Source of the DNA: Lactobacillus sp.
GTDB lineage: Bacteria > Bacillota > Bacilli > Lactobacillales > Lactobacillaceae
Assembly (NCBI RefSeq): GCF_014803895.1
Contig: NZ_JAAVAU010000009.1
Coordinates: forward strand, 14,237-78,236
Length of the DNA: 64,000 bases
Reading direction: 5' to 3'
Both the position numbers and the translations under genes were made by a program. The notes beneath the pieces are model-generated. The model was not told the origin of the DNA, did no database searches, and was given only the letters and a program-made list of their open reading frames with translations. Shown here piece by piece: positions 1 to 9,784 of the stretch. Each line of letters starts with the position of its first letter. Position 1 is the first letter of the stretch.

Positions 1-913
1 ACAACTTAAATTTAGTTTCTGCCATATCGGTTTCTACAGATTCAAAGCGGAAATCAATCGGTGCCTTTAAATTAGGATTTTCAAAGTCATTTCTGGCAAA
101 CAAGTAGATACTATCAGGTTGAGTTGTCGTAGTTGCTGCGGCATATACTTCATCAAAGTGATCAGTCATTGCGTTGATAATACATTTACGTGAATTTACC
201 ATTAATTGCAATTTACAATGTAGGTAATCCGCAAAGTTAGGGTGTTCATTTGGCCCAATATGATCTGGAGAAATATTTAAGAAAAATCCCAAATCATAAG
301 TCAAACCAAATACACGATTCTTCTTATAAGCTTGGCTGGATACCTCCATGACCAAATGTGTCATTCCGTTATCAACAGCTGTGCGCATATCACGGAATAA
401 GTCTAAGGATTCTGGTGTAGTTAAACTAGATTTAAAACTATCTTCTGGTCGCGGACCTACTACATCATTAACCGAAGAAATCAAGGCAGTACGACCACCA
501 TTAACTTGATCAAGCATTCCCTTTAAAAAGTATGCTGAAGTAGTCTTACCCTTAGTACCAGTGAAGGCCACAACATACAAGTCATCTTGCGGAAAACCAA
601 AGAAGGCAGCAGATAACAAGGCCATTGCTTTAGAAACATCGCGCACAATTAAAGCGTGCATTCCCTTTCCTTCTGGTGTTGGCTGCTCTGCTACATAACA
701 AATGGCTCCATTATCCTTAGCCATTGAGAGATACGTTGGTCTAAAACCAGCTCCCTTACAAAAGAATAATGTATTAGTTTTTATATCACGTGAATCATAT
801 GAAATATAATCCATCTTAGTAGGAACAGTATCTTGTACAGCACTTGATTTTAACAAGTGGTGTTCCTTCAAAATTAATATACAAGTATTTAAAGAAATGC
901 TAGATTCGCTCAT
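1..913 (-). CDS. murE: UDP-N-acetylmuramoyl-tripeptide synthetase MurE (C-terminus outside window)
   Basis: Mur ligase that adds the third amino acid (L-lysine expected in lactobacilli) to UDP-MurNAc-L-Ala-D-Glu in the cytoplasm, for peptidoglycan synthesis. About 304 codons are visible from an ATG preceded by GGGGAG. The N-terminal domain carries the SYDSRDI substrate-domain motif, and the ATP-binding P-loop GTKGKTT sits near residues 119-125, followed by the SSVNDVVGPRP region typical of MurE. The gene runs off the left edge, so the C-terminal domain and the motif that fixes the amino-acid specificity cannot be seen. It lies downstream of the two-component genes on the same strand, with about 40 bases between. 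Confidence 0.9.
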   Translation of the reverse strand, partial: MSESSISLNTCILILKEHHLLKSSAVQDTVPTKMDYISYDSRDIKTNTLFFCKGAGFRPTYLSMAKDNGAICYVAEQPTPEGKGMHALIVRDVSKAMALLSAAFFGFPQDDLYVVAFTGTKGKTTSAYFLKGMLDQVNGGRTALISSVNDVVGPRPEDSFKSSLTTPESLDLFRDMRTAVDNGMTHLVMEVSSQAYKKNRVFGLTYDLGFFLNISPDHIGPNEHPNFADYLHCKLQLMVNSRKCIINAMTDHFDEVYAAATTTTQPDSIYLFARNDFENPNLKAPIDFRFESVETDMAETKFKL

Positions 914-957
914 TGTTTCTCCCCAAATTTAAATCAATTCAGCCTAATTATAGCACA

Positions 958-2115
958 TCATTTCACTACTTTGTTTGAGGTATTGCTCAAGGGTAAGCGA
1001 ATGATAAAACTAGTCAACTCTGGCGTTGATTCACATCTAATTGTTCCGTTATGTAATTCCACAATACTTTGAGTAATAGCTAATCCCAACCCAGTTCCAC
1101 CTGTTTTAACATTACGAGATGATTCCACACGATAGAATCTTTCAAAAATCTTCTTAAGCGATTCTTTTGGAATAGGTTCACCATCATTTTCAACTCTCAA
1201 TTCGACCGTATTATTATTTACTTTATTAGCAATTAAAGCAATTTTCTTAGCTCCATGACCATACTTTAAGGCATTTGAAATCAAATTATTAAACATCCGC
1301 ACGATCATTTTTGCATCCGCATCAATCACCAAATCTTTTGGTCGGCAAGCTGTTTCTAGCTTAATATCTTTCTTTTCAGCTTCCAATTCAAAACCAGCCG
1401 CAATTTGTTCTAACATTGAATTTACATGTAACGGCGCAATACTCAACTTATTATTAGTTGATTTTAATTTAGTATATTCAAATAAATCATCTGCCAACGA
1501 CTTCATCTGAAGTGCTTTAAAGTAGGCAATATCAACATATTTTTTACTGTCTTCAGTGTTAGGTTTACCATTTTTTAAGAGCCCTAGATAACCAATTATG
1601 GATGTCAGCGGGGTTCTAATATCATGAGAAACATTCGTAATTAAATCATCTTTTGATTTTTCAATCTGACGTTCTTCTTCCATCGCACTTACTGTAGAAT
1701 CAACTAACGCATTAATAGATTCTACTACCTTTTGCAAATCAGGTCTTACCGCAAAAGTAATTCGATGTTCAAAATGGCCATTGGCAATATAATGCAATTC
1801 ATGAATGACATGATTCAACTGCATTTGATGATATCGTCTCATCAAGCGCCAATAAATAATAATGGCATCCCCAATTAACATAAAAATAACAAATAGTCTT
1901 TGCCAAGACCAGAGATGATAACCACCTCCAAAAGTAATATTCTTTTTTAAAAAGAAGATACCATTTTCTAGACGTGGATTATTCAACACTGCTAAATTAA
2001 TCAAAATTACAACTGATAAATTTAACAATAAAAGTAAAATGACTGTTACAACGCCTTCACCAAAAAGTTCACTTTTTTCTCGCGTAGTTAGCTTTACTTT
2101 TTCTTTTCTCATCAT
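958..2115 (-). CDS. Membrane sensor histidine kinase (VanS/PhoR-like)
   Basis: Sensor half of a two-component system. Two membrane segments near residues 22-42 and 73-91 flank a short extracellular loop of about 30 residues. A HAMP-like linker follows, then the H-box NVSHDIRTPL with the phospho-acceptor at His164, an N-box (NNLISNALKYG), and G-boxes ending in GGTGLGLAI. The small outer loop suggests sensing within or near the membrane (inference). It starts 6 bases after the response regulator stop, with ATG ATG and only a weak ribosome site, so translation is probably coupled to the regulator. The stimulus cannot be deduced. Confidence 0.88.
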   Translation of the reverse strand: MMRKEKVKLTTREKSELFGEGVVTVILLLLLNLSVVILINLAVLNNPRLENGIFFLKKNITFGGGYHLWSWQRLFVIFMLIGDAIIIYWRLMRRYHQMQLNHVIHELHYIANGHFEHRITFAVRPDLQKVVESINALVDSTVSAMEEERQIEKSKDDLITNVSHDIRTPLTSIIGYLGLLKNGKPNTEDSKKYVDIAYFKALQMKSLADDLFEYTKLKSTNNKLSIAPLHVNSMLEQIAAGFELEAEKKDIKLETACRPKDLVIDADAKMIVRMFNNLISNALKYGHGAKKIALIANKVNNNTVELRVENDGEPIPKESLKKIFERFYRVESSRNVKTGGTGLGLAITQSIVELHNGTIRCESTPELTSFIIRLPLSNTSNKVVK

Positions 2116-2121
2116 AAAAAA

Positions 2122-2808
2122 TTATGCTTCTACTTTATAGCCAACGCCCCAAACAGTTTGAATAACTTCCTCACCATTAGTTGCCTTTTGGATCTTATCA
2201 CGCAAGTGAGAAACATGTACCATAACTGTTTTAGCAGAAACAACAGATTCTTGTTGCCATACTCGCTCAAAAATTTCTTCCGCACTAAAAACACGGTTAG
2301 GATGACTAGATAACATATATAAAATTCCAAATTCTAAAGCAGTTAATTGAATTGGTGTACCATCAATTGTCTTAACTTCATGCGAATCTTTGTTAATAAC
2401 TAATGGGCCAACTTCTAAAATATCTGGCTTGTCATCTTTAACTTCTTTTTGACTACGACGCAATAAAGAACGAACGCGAGCCATTACCTCAAGTGGGTTA
2501 AATGGCTTAACGACGTAATCATCAGCACCAGTGATCAAACCTTGAATCTTATCCATATCGCTAGTCTTAGCCGATACTACCAAAATAGGAATTTCAGAAT
2601 CCTTTCTAACTTCTTTGATTACTTCAATCCCTGTCATTTGTGGCATCATAATATCTAAAATCATGCAGGCAATATCTGGGGTAGTAGAAAGTTTAGTTAA
2701 AGCTTCTTTACCACTATAAGCGGCAACAGGTTCATAACCTTCATTTTTTAGATAGATACTTAATAATTCAACAATTTCTTTATCGTCATCGACAACTAAG
2801 ATTTTCAT
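2122..2808 (-). CDS. OmpR/PhoB-family response regulator
   Basis: DNA-binding response regulator paired with the downstream kinase. The receiver domain (residues 1-120) has the acidic pocket VDDD, the phospho-acceptor Asp52 (ILDIMMP) and Lys101 (VVKPFNP). The C-terminal winged helix (about 130-228) ends in the usual VWGVGYKV motif. The ATG is preceded by GAGAGGAA. First gene of its operon; the upstream 160 bases hold the terminator of the ABC genes and an AT-rich promoter region without an obvious consensus. It resembles VanR-type regulators of cell-envelope systems, but targets are unknown. Confidence 0.9.
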   Translation of the reverse strand: MKILVVDDDKEIVELLSIYLKNEGYEPVAAYSGKEALTKLSTTPDIACMILDIMMPQMTGIEVIKEVRKDSEIPILVVSAKTSDMDKIQGLITGADDYVVKPFNPLEVMARVRSLLRRSQKEVKDDKPDILEVGPLVINKDSHEVKTIDGTPIQLTALEFGILYMLSSHPNRVFSAEEIFERVWQQESVVSAKTVMVHVSHLRDKIQKATNGEEVIQTVWGVGYKVEA

Positions 2809-2942
2809 AAAAAATATATTCCTCTCTAATTTGGGTTAACTCATTATTACTATTGTACTCAATATGGCTGAAATAGCTTGCAATAACACTGTTTTTAACA
2901 AAAAAATTAATAAATTTTTTTATATTTTAAATCATTCAGACA

Positions 2943-2967
2943 AAAAAAGCGCCTTAAGGCGCTTTTT
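2943..2967 (-). terminator. Rho-independent terminator of the ABC exporter operon
   Basis: AAAAAGCGCC-TTAA-GGCGCTTTTT stem followed by T residues on the minus strand, just after the stop of the exporter's second subunit. Because it is nearly symmetrical it could also act on the plus strand. Confidence 0.85.
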
Positions 2968-2973
2968 AATTTA

Positions 2974-4839
2974 TTATTGTAATTCTTTCTTACCAGTATA
3001 AAGTTGGTAATAGTAACCCTTTTGCTTAAGCAATTCTTCATGGTTACCACGTTCAATAATATGACCATGATCAAGAACTAAAATTAAATCAGAGTTAACA
3101 ATAGTTGAAAGTCGGTGGGCAATAACAAAACTAGTTCGGCCCGCAAGTAAATTATCCATCCCAGCTTGAACCATTTTTTCAGTACGAGTATCAATACTTG
3201 AAGTAGCCTCATCCAAAATCATTACTGGTTCATCAGCAATCATTGCCCGGGCAATACTTAGCAATTGCTTTTGACCTTGTGACAAATCACCACCATCACC
3301 ATCAATTACAGTATTGTAACCGTCGTCTAATTCATGAATAAATTCATCTGCATGGGCTAAACGAGCAGCTTGATAAACATCATCATCACTAGCATTTGGC
3401 TTACCAAAACGAATATTATCCATAATCGTTCCAGAGAAGAGGTGCGTTTCCTGAAGGACGATAGAAAGTGAGTGACGTAAGTCGTCCTTATGGATATTTT
3501 CAATCGGTACACCGTCATAAGTAATTTTACCTGATTCAATTTCATAGAACCGATTCAACATATTTGAAATGGTAGTCTTACCAGCACCAGTTTCACCAAC
3601 CAAAGCAACTTTCATACCAGGCTTAGCATCAATATTAATATCATGCAAAATTTGATGTCCGGGAACATAAGAAAAGTTTACGTGGTCAAAAACAATATGA
3701 CCCTTAATTGGAACTTTTTTAATGCTTCCATCTTTTTCAGGGACATCCCAGAACCAAGAATTTTCAACATTCTTATTTTCAGACATGATAACATCACCGT
3801 TATCAATTTCTGAAGGTTCGTCAGTTAATTCAAAGATTCGGTTAGCACCAGCTAAAGCCAACACAATTGAGTTCAATTGTTGAGAAATTTGAGAAATTGG
3901 TTGTGTAAAAGACTTAGATAATTGCAAGAATGAAGCAATTGCACCTAAAGTTAGTGGAGCCCAACCATTAATTGCAGCTGCACCACCAAGGAAGGCAATT
4001 AATACGTAAAGTAAGTTACCCATATTACCCATAATTGGGAACAAGACAGTTGCATAAGTATTAGCTTTACCAGATGCAATACGCAACTCTTCATTAAAGT
4101 CATCAAAACCATCTTTGGCTGCTTGCTCATGTGAGAAAACCTTAATAACCTTTAAACCATTAAGCATTTCTTCATCATAACCATTAATTTGGCCAAGCTT
4201 TTTCTGCTGAACTTTAAAGTAAAAGCTAGACTTAACAGTTAAAAAACGTACTATTCCAATTGAAAGAGCGAATACTATCAATGAAAAAACAGTAAGCTGC
4301 CAACTTAACGTAAACATTGCCACAATAACAAAAGACAAACTCAAGAAAGAGTTTAAGAATTGTGGAATGGATTGAGAAATCATTTGCATTAAGGTATCAA
4401 TATCATTAGTATAACGACTCATGATATCTCCATAGTTATTTTGGTCAAAATAAGCAACAGGAAGTGATTCCATATGTGCAAACATATGATTTCTAACATT
4501 AAATTGAACTTTTTGGGCTAAAACAGCCATTAAGACAGTAAACAAATAGCTAGCTAAAGCACCAATAGCAAAGATGCCACCCATTACTAAGATTGCATCC
4601 AACAATGGTGTAAAGTCAGGATTACTTTGCTTAGTCAAAGGAGTGATATATTGGTCAATCAATCGTTCAATGAACAATGAACCATAAACAGTTGCTCCTG
4701 CGCTAAGAATAATGCTGACCATTGAAACGATAAACATCACTGGACTAGTTTTGTAAACAAGTTTTAACAAACGGCCCAAAGTTCTTTTATGGTTAATTTT
4801 TGGTTTAGAATTTGTTGTAGCTTGATCCAAGTTTATCAC
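2974..4839 (-). CDS. Heterodimeric ABC multidrug exporter, catalytically complete subunit (LmrD/BmrD-like)
   Basis: Half-transporter with six membrane helices (about residues 30-330) and a nucleotide-binding domain (about 385-621). The latter has Walker A GETGAGKT, signature LSQGQ, Walker B ILDEAT with the catalytic Glu, and the switch His in VIAHR. Between the two domains is an insert rich in W, D and K (around residues 345-380), as seen in the larger subunit of LmrCD-type pairs. The start is GTG and overlaps the stop of the upstream subunit by 4 bases (GTGA), showing translational coupling. Likely role: export of lipophilic compounds or peptides with its partner; substrate unknown. Confidence 0.88.
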   Translation of the reverse strand: MINLDQATTNSKPKINHKRTLGRLLKLVYKTSPVMFIVSMVSIILSAGATVYGSLFIERLIDQYITPLTKQSNPDFTPLLDAILVMGGIFAIGALASYLFTVLMAVLAQKVQFNVRNHMFAHMESLPVAYFDQNNYGDIMSRYTNDIDTLMQMISQSIPQFLNSFLSLSFVIVAMFTLSWQLTVFSLIVFALSIGIVRFLTVKSSFYFKVQQKKLGQINGYDEEMLNGLKVIKVFSHEQAAKDGFDDFNEELRIASGKANTYATVLFPIMGNMGNLLYVLIAFLGGAAAINGWAPLTLGAIASFLQLSKSFTQPISQISQQLNSIVLALAGANRIFELTDEPSEIDNGDVIMSENKNVENSWFWDVPEKDGSIKKVPIKGHIVFDHVNFSYVPGHQILHDINIDAKPGMKVALVGETGAGKTTISNMLNRFYEIESGKITYDGVPIENIHKDDLRHSLSIVLQETHLFSGTIMDNIRFGKPNASDDDVYQAARLAHADEFIHELDDGYNTVIDGDGGDLSQGQKQLLSIARAMIADEPVMILDEATSSIDTRTEKMVQAGMDNLLAGRTSFVIAHRLSTIVNSDLILVLDHGHIIERGNHEELLKQKGYYYQLYTGKKELQ

Positions 4840-6557
4840 TTCCCTTCTTCTTGGAAAGTAGCAATTGAACGGTACAATTCGTTACTCTTCATTAATTCAT
4901 CATGGGTACCAATATCTTCGATCTTACCATGATTCATTACAATAATTCGATCTGCATCCTTAATAGAAACAATTCTTTGAGAAATAATAATCTTAGTAGT
5001 TTTAGGCATGTCTTTACGTAAAGCTTCACGAATTTCACGCTCAGTAGTGGTATCAACAGCCGAAGTTGAGTCATCTAAAATTAAAATCTTAGGATTTTTC
5101 AAAAGTGCACGAGCAATGGTCAAACGTTGTTTTTGACCACCAGATACGTTATTACCACCTTGTTCAACCATTGTGTCATAACCATCTGGCAATTCTCTAA
5201 TAAAGCCATCGGCATGTGCGACCTTAGCTGCTTGAACAACTTCTTCATCAGATGCATCCTCATTACCCCATAAAAGGTTTTCTTTAATGGTACCTGAGAA
5301 CAAAACATTATTTTGTAAAACAACTGCAACTTTATCACGTAACGCCTTTAAGTCATAAGATTTAACATTATGGCCAGCTACTCGTACAGCTCCACTAGTC
5401 GCATCATAAAGTCGTGGAATCATTGATACAAGAGTGGACTTAGATGAACCAGTCTCACCGATAATACCAATTGTTTCACCAGGCGCAATGTGTAAATTAA
5501 TATCATCCAAAGCTGGGTGCTTTTCATCAGAATCGTATTTAAAAGTAACATGATCAAAGACAATATCACCATTAGTTACATCATATAATGGCTTTCTTGG
5601 GTCTTCGATAGTTGGCTTTTCATTAAGTACATCCGCAATTCTGTTACCACTAGCTTGAGAAATAACTAATTGAGTAACAATCATTGCTAAAATATTCAAA
5701 CTGAATAAAACAGAATTTGAATATGAGAACATTGAAACCAATTGACCAGTTTGTAAACTACCACCAACAATTTCTTTAGCACCAAACCAAGAAATTAGAA
5801 GCATAGATAAATCTAAAACCCCGATCATAATTGGAGAATTCAATGACATAATTTTTTGAGCGGTTGAGAAAAGCTTATAAATAACGCCCGATGCATTTTC
5901 AGCTTTTTCAATTTGCGATTCTTCACGAACATAAGTTTTAACTTCGCGAATACCACGCACATTTTCACGAACAACTTGGTTTAACTTATCATATCCCTTA
6001 AAAATTTTAGGGAAATATGGGTAAGCATTTCTAACAATTAAGAAAAGTGCAATAACTAAGATTGGTCCTAAAATAACGAAAATCAAAGCTAATTTCGGAC
6101 TAACGATAAACGACATTACTATTGAAACAATCAACATTAATGGCGCACGAACTGCAACTCTAATTAACATTTGGTAAGCATTTTGAATATTAGTTACATC
6201 AGTAGTTAACCGTGTTACCAAACTGGCACTTGAAAATTTATCAATATTTTCAAATGAGAAATCTTGGATATGGTAAAACATATCCTTACGAAGGTTAGCT
6301 GCAAAACCAGCAGCTGCATGTGCAGAAACATAACTAGCACCTGCACCTAATATTAAAGAAACAATCGTAAGAACAAGTAAAATAAGACCCCACTTTGTAA
6401 TATAGGCCATATTTCCTTTCATAATACCATTGTCAATCAATAGACCTACTAGATACGGAATAAACATTTCAATAAATACTTCTCCCGCAACCAGTAGTGG
6501 TGAAATCAATGACAATGTTTTATATTGTCGAATTGATTTTTTCAAGGTCTTGATCAA
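4836..6557 (-). CDS. Heterodimeric ABC multidrug exporter, degenerate-site subunit (LmrC/BmrC-like)
   Basis: Six-helix ABC half-transporter of 573 residues. Walker A is GETGSSKS, the signature is VSGGQ, and Walker B is ILILDDST with Asp where the catalytic Glu normally stands. The switch His is replaced by Gln (IISQR). These two changes mark the subunit that forms the non-hydrolysing site in asymmetric exporters such as LmrCD or TM287/288 (family knowledge). A longer reading frame reaches 6611, but GGGAGG eight bases before the TTG at 6557 makes TTG the likely start. First gene of the operon. Confidence 0.87.
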   Translation of the reverse strand: MIKTLKKSIRQYKTLSLISPLLVAGEVFIEMFIPYLVGLLIDNGIMKGNMAYITKWGLILLVLTIVSLILGAGASYVSAHAAAGFAANLRKDMFYHIQDFSFENIDKFSSASLVTRLTTDVTNIQNAYQMLIRVAVRAPLMLIVSIVMSFIVSPKLALIFVILGPILVIALFLIVRNAYPYFPKIFKGYDKLNQVVRENVRGIREVKTYVREESQIEKAENASGVIYKLFSTAQKIMSLNSPIMIGVLDLSMLLISWFGAKEIVGGSLQTGQLVSMFSYSNSVLFSLNILAMIVTQLVISQASGNRIADVLNEKPTIEDPRKPLYDVTNGDIVFDHVTFKYDSDEKHPALDDINLHIAPGETIGIIGETGSSKSTLVSMIPRLYDATSGAVRVAGHNVKSYDLKALRDKVAVVLQNNVLFSGTIKENLLWGNEDASDEEVVQAAKVAHADGFIRELPDGYDTMVEQGGNNVSGGQKQRLTIARALLKNPKILILDDSTSAVDTTTEREIREALRKDMPKTTKIIISQRIVSIKDADRIIVMNHGKIEDIGTHDELMKSNELYRSIATFQEEGK

Positions 6558-6666
6558 ATTATTTTCCCTCCCTTTCTTATCATAAAAATGAATAAAAATA
6601 AAAAGACGCAAAGCGTCTAATTATTATACTACATTTATTTTAATCCTTATAAGTGAAATAAGCTAA

Positions 6667-7488
6667 TTAATCACGACTTCGATTTTGAGCGCGTTGTTTT
6701 AATGGATCAACTACATGATACTTTTGTTTAAAGAAACGGCGACCAACGAAAGCAATAACAGCCAATACAATTTCTACCCACGGATTAATTACAGGGTTAA
6801 ATGGTTTAAAGGCTGGTAAGCTAGTTAGAGTAATCCATAAGAAAATGACAATTAAGACAATTGCAGCAATTCCAATCATTTTCCACATTGGAGGACGTTC
6901 ACTTTTATCACGGGCAAGTAAGTTATTGTAGTAAGCCATCAATACACCAAATAAAATAGCTACAGAAAGCAAAGTTACAATACCCATCTCTCCACTTTGA
7001 GTGGCCTTATTTTTAGGCATAAATAATTGAACTACTCCGAACATACCTAAGAAGAAAGTTAAATATAAGAGCAAGTTATCTACTACTTGCATCCAAAACT
7101 TAGTTTTAATTGGTTTAGCTTTAGGATGGGCTAATTCTTTAGCTTTCTCTGTAGGTGATTTTTTATACAGAGTACTTGCTGGTATTCCCTTATATTGAGC
7201 AATAACTATTTCAGGCAAAATTGAGTCAATAGCTGGTTCTACTTGATCCATTGCTACATTTTCACTATTTAACATTGCTTTTTCTAAACGAAAAACATAA
7301 TCAGAATTTTTGTTGCTTAACTTTTTACGAAGTTCCTTAGGATTAGTATTTTTGATGGTTTCTTCTGTTTGTGCAAACTTATTTTTCTTTTGTAAGCTTG
7401 CTTGTTGTTCATCAACTTTAGCTGCATTTTTATCTTCAGCAGTTAAATTTTCCTTTGTTTCATTTTTATTTTGATCTTTTGGATCCAT
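6667..7488 (-). CDS. DUF1129 family membrane protein
   Basis: 273-residue protein with a highly charged N-terminus (residues 1-60, many K, E, N, Q), a central cytoplasmic part, and four hydrophobic segments between about 135 and 250. It ends in a basic tail. This matches the DUF1129 family of lactobacilli, which commonly follows ychF; function unknown. AGGAGC lies ahead of the ATG, which comes 9 bases after the ychF stop, so the two are probably co-transcribed. Nothing in the sequence suggests catalysis. Confidence 0.8.
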   Translation of the reverse strand: MDPKDQNKNETKENLTAEDKNAAKVDEQQASLQKKNKFAQTEETIKNTNPKELRKKLSNKNSDYVFRLEKAMLNSENVAMDQVEPAIDSILPEIVIAQYKGIPASTLYKKSPTEKAKELAHPKAKPIKTKFWMQVVDNLLLYLTFFLGMFGVVQLFMPKNKATQSGEMGIVTLLSVAILFGVLMAYYNNLLARDKSERPPMWKMIGIAAIVLIVIFLWITLTSLPAFKPFNPVINPWVEIVLAVIAFVGRRFFKQKYHVVDPLKQRAQNRSRD

Positions 7489-7497
7489 TCGAAGCTC

Positions 7498-8598
7498 CTA
7501 AACATTAAATCTAAATTCAATAATATCACCATCTTGAACGACATAATCCTTACCTTCAAGACGGAGTTTTCCAGCTTCTTTAACTTTTTGCAATGTTTCT
7601 AATTCGTTTAAATCATTAAATGAAACAACTTCAGCACGAATAAATCCTCGTTCAAAGTCAGAGTGAATAACACCAGCAACTTGAGGAGCCTTCATTCCTT
7701 CGTGGAAAGTCCAGGCACGAGTTTCAGGACCACCTGCAGTAAAGAAAGTTCTTAAGCCAAGAATATGGTAAGCAGCTTTAATCAAACGGTCAAGTCCAGA
7801 TTCTTCTACGCCTTCCATTTCTAAAAATTCTTTTCTTTCATCTTCATCCATTGATGCAATTTCTTCTTCAGTTGCTGCAGAAATTCCTAATGCTTCTGCA
7901 TTTTCACTTTCAGCATGCTTTTTAACGATTTGATAGTACTTATCACTTTCCGGATCAGCCATGGAACTTTCAGCAATATTAGCTACATAAATAACTGGCT
8001 TAGAAGTAAGTAAAAATAAACCTTTAACAATTTTCTTTTCATCATCATTAAAGTCGATTGAACGCGCTGCCTTACCTTCTTCAAGAACTGGCTTCAATTT
8101 ATTCAATACCGCCATTTCAGCCTTTGCTTCCTTATCGCCTTGTTGGGCAATCTTTTGTACCTTGCCAATTCGACGGTTAACTGCATCTAAATCTGCAATC
8201 GCTAATTCCAAATTAATTGTATTAATATCTTCTTCTGGATCAACTTTACCAGTTACAGAAGTTATATTGTCATCATCAAATGCACGTACTACATGAACAA
8301 TTGCGTCAGTTTGACGAATATTTTCCAAGAACTTGTTACCAAGACCTTCACCTTTTGAAGCACCTTTTACCAATCCAGCAATATCAGTAAATTCAAAAGT
8401 AGTATGAACAATCTTTTTAGCAGGAATTAATTCTTGAATTCTAGCTAAACGTTCATCAGGAACTTCAACCATACCAACGTTTGGTTCAATGGTAGCAAAT
8501 GGATAATTAGCCATTTCAGCTCCAGCTTTAGTGATTGCGTTAAACAAAGTAGATTTACCAACATTTGGTAACCCAACAATACCAGCAGTTAATGCCAT
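7498..8598 (-). CDS. ychF: Redox-regulated ATPase YchF (Obg-like)
   Basis: TRAFAC-class P-loop protein of 366 residues, the normal family length. G1 is GLPNVGKST at the N-terminus, switch II is DIAGLVKGASKGEGLGN, followed by a coiled-coil insertion and a C-terminal TGS-like domain ending in YVVQDGDIIEFRFNV. Family members bind ATP rather than GTP and associate with the ribosome. Ribosome site AAGGAG precedes the ATG. It sits in the conserved order rsmG-noc-parA-parB-DUF951-ychF seen near the origin in lactobacilli. Confidence 0.95.
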   Translation of the reverse strand: MALTAGIVGLPNVGKSTLFNAITKAGAEMANYPFATIEPNVGMVEVPDERLARIQELIPAKKIVHTTFEFTDIAGLVKGASKGEGLGNKFLENIRQTDAIVHVVRAFDDDNITSVTGKVDPEEDINTINLELAIADLDAVNRRIGKVQKIAQQGDKEAKAEMAVLNKLKPVLEEGKAARSIDFNDDEKKIVKGLFLLTSKPVIYVANIAESSMADPESDKYYQIVKKHAESENAEALGISAATEEEIASMDEDERKEFLEMEGVEESGLDRLIKAAYHILGLRTFFTAGGPETRAWTFHEGMKAPQVAGVIHSDFERGFIRAEVVSFNDLNELETLQKVKEAGKLRLEGKDYVVQDGDIIEFRFNV

Positions 8599-8622
8599 TA
8601 TAATTTTCTCCTTTTTTATCTT

Positions 8623-8880
8623 TTAACTTAATTTATCAAAATGGGGTATAGCAATATCTTCTTTAGGTACATAATATTCAAATTTAGTATTCACCGGATC
8701 ATTTGCTGTGTGCAAGACCTTCTTGAGTCTTTTATTAAAATCTGCACGAGTCATCATAATCATCCGACCACATCCCATGCATTTGATTCGAATATCTGCA
8801 CCCATTCGCAAGATTTCCCATTTATTTTCACCACATGCATGAGGTTTCTTCATTTGGACTATATCCGCTAAATGAAACAT
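8623..8880 (-). CDS. DUF951 family small protein
   Basis: 85-residue protein with the family hallmarks HLADIVQMKKPHACG and the cysteine cluster KCMGCGR, suggesting a small metal- or nucleic-acid-binding fold; function unknown. A TTG at 8895 extends the frame by five codons, but GGAGG lies inside that extension, eight bases before the ATG at 8880, so the shorter start is chosen. Placed between parB and ychF as in many Firmicutes. Confidence 0.88.
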   Translation of the reverse strand: MFHLADIVQMKKPHACGENKWEILRMGADIRIKCMGCGRMIMMTRADFNKRLKKVLHTANDPVNTKFEYYVPKEDIAIPHFDKLS

Positions 8881-8902
8881 GAAAAATCCCTCCAATCAAA
8901 TA

Positions 8903-9784
8903 TTACTTATCTAAATCTACACCTAATAAATCTAAAATACGATTTAATTCATCAGTCGAGCCAAAATTAATTGCTAGATGACCCTTACCCTTTTTATTTT
9001 CAGTAATGTTAACGGCGGTGCCAAATTTATTAGCTAATTCTGACTCACTTGCTCTAATAAAAGCAGACTTCTTAACTGTTTTCGGCTTACTATCTTGGGA
9101 TTTTTCATTCATCCGATTGACCAAAGATTCAAGCTTACGAACAGTTATCCCATCCTTAACTACCTTTTTCGCTAATTTATCAATACCATCTTTATTTTTT
9201 AAACTTAACAGTGTTCGAGCTTGTCCCATAGATAGTTCTCCATGCTGAAGCAATCTCTTAGTCTTTTGTGGTAAAGTCAACAAGCGTAAATAGTTAGCAA
9301 TATAGGGACGAGATTTCCCTAAACGCTTTGAAACTTCCTCTTGAGTTAAACCTAAATTTTTCTGAAGAGTTTCATAAGCCTGCGCTTCTTCAAGAGGTGT
9401 CAAATCTTCTCTTTGTAAGTTTTCTAATATCGCCACTTCCATCATTTGCGCTTCATCAAATTGACGGATAATTGCAGGGATAGTAGTCTTACCAGCTAAC
9501 TTAGATGCTCGAAAACGGCGTTCACCCGCTATAATTTCATAGCCATTGATTGATTTTCTAATGATAATTGGTTGAAAGACCCCATTTTCTACAATAGATT
9601 CAGAAAGTTCTTTCAAACTTTTATCATCAAAAGTTTTACGCGGTTGATAAGGATTAGGACGAATATCTTCTAAAGAAATTTCTTTAACTTCTTCAGCTTC
9701 TTGAACTTGCGGACTTTCTTCAAATAAAGCTTCAAGTCCACGTCCTAAACCTTTTTTCTTTGGTTCATTAGAATTTTTTGTCAT
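8903..9784 (-). CDS. parB: Chromosome partition protein ParB (Spo0J)
   Basis: CTP-dependent clamp that loads on parS sites near the origin and works with ParA and SMC in chromosome segregation. The 293-residue protein starts with the GLGRGLEAL peptide that in this family stimulates the ParA ATPase. It contains the ParB box (NPYQPR, then IIAGERRFRASKLAG) and a helix-turn-helix around residues 150-180 (LTQEEVSKRLGKSRPYIANYLRL). It overlaps the end of parA by 17 bases, so expression is coupled. Confidence 0.94.
   Translation of the reverse strand: MTKNSNEPKKKGLGRGLEALFEESPQVQEAEEVKEISLEDIRPNPYQPRKTFDDKSLKELSESIVENGVFQPIIIRKSINGYEIIAGERRFRASKLAGKTTIPAIIRQFDEAQMMEVAILENLQREDLTPLEEAQAYETLQKNLGLTQEEVSKRLGKSRPYIANYLRLLTLPQKTKRLLQHGELSMGQARTLLSLKNKDGIDKLAKKVVKDGITVRKLESLVNRMNEKSQDSKPKTVKKSAFIRASESELANKFGTAVNITENKKGKGHLAINFGSTDELNRILDLLGVDLDK

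Noticed and set aside
6558..6611. 18-codon N-terminal extension of the first ABC exporter subunit
   Set aside because: A strong GGGAGG lies in the extension eight bases before TTG at 6557, and the extra residues do not resemble the family.
8881..8895. Longer TTG start for the DUF951 protein
   Set aside because: The GGAGG ribosome site would lie inside the coding sequence; the ATG at 8880 is spaced correctly.
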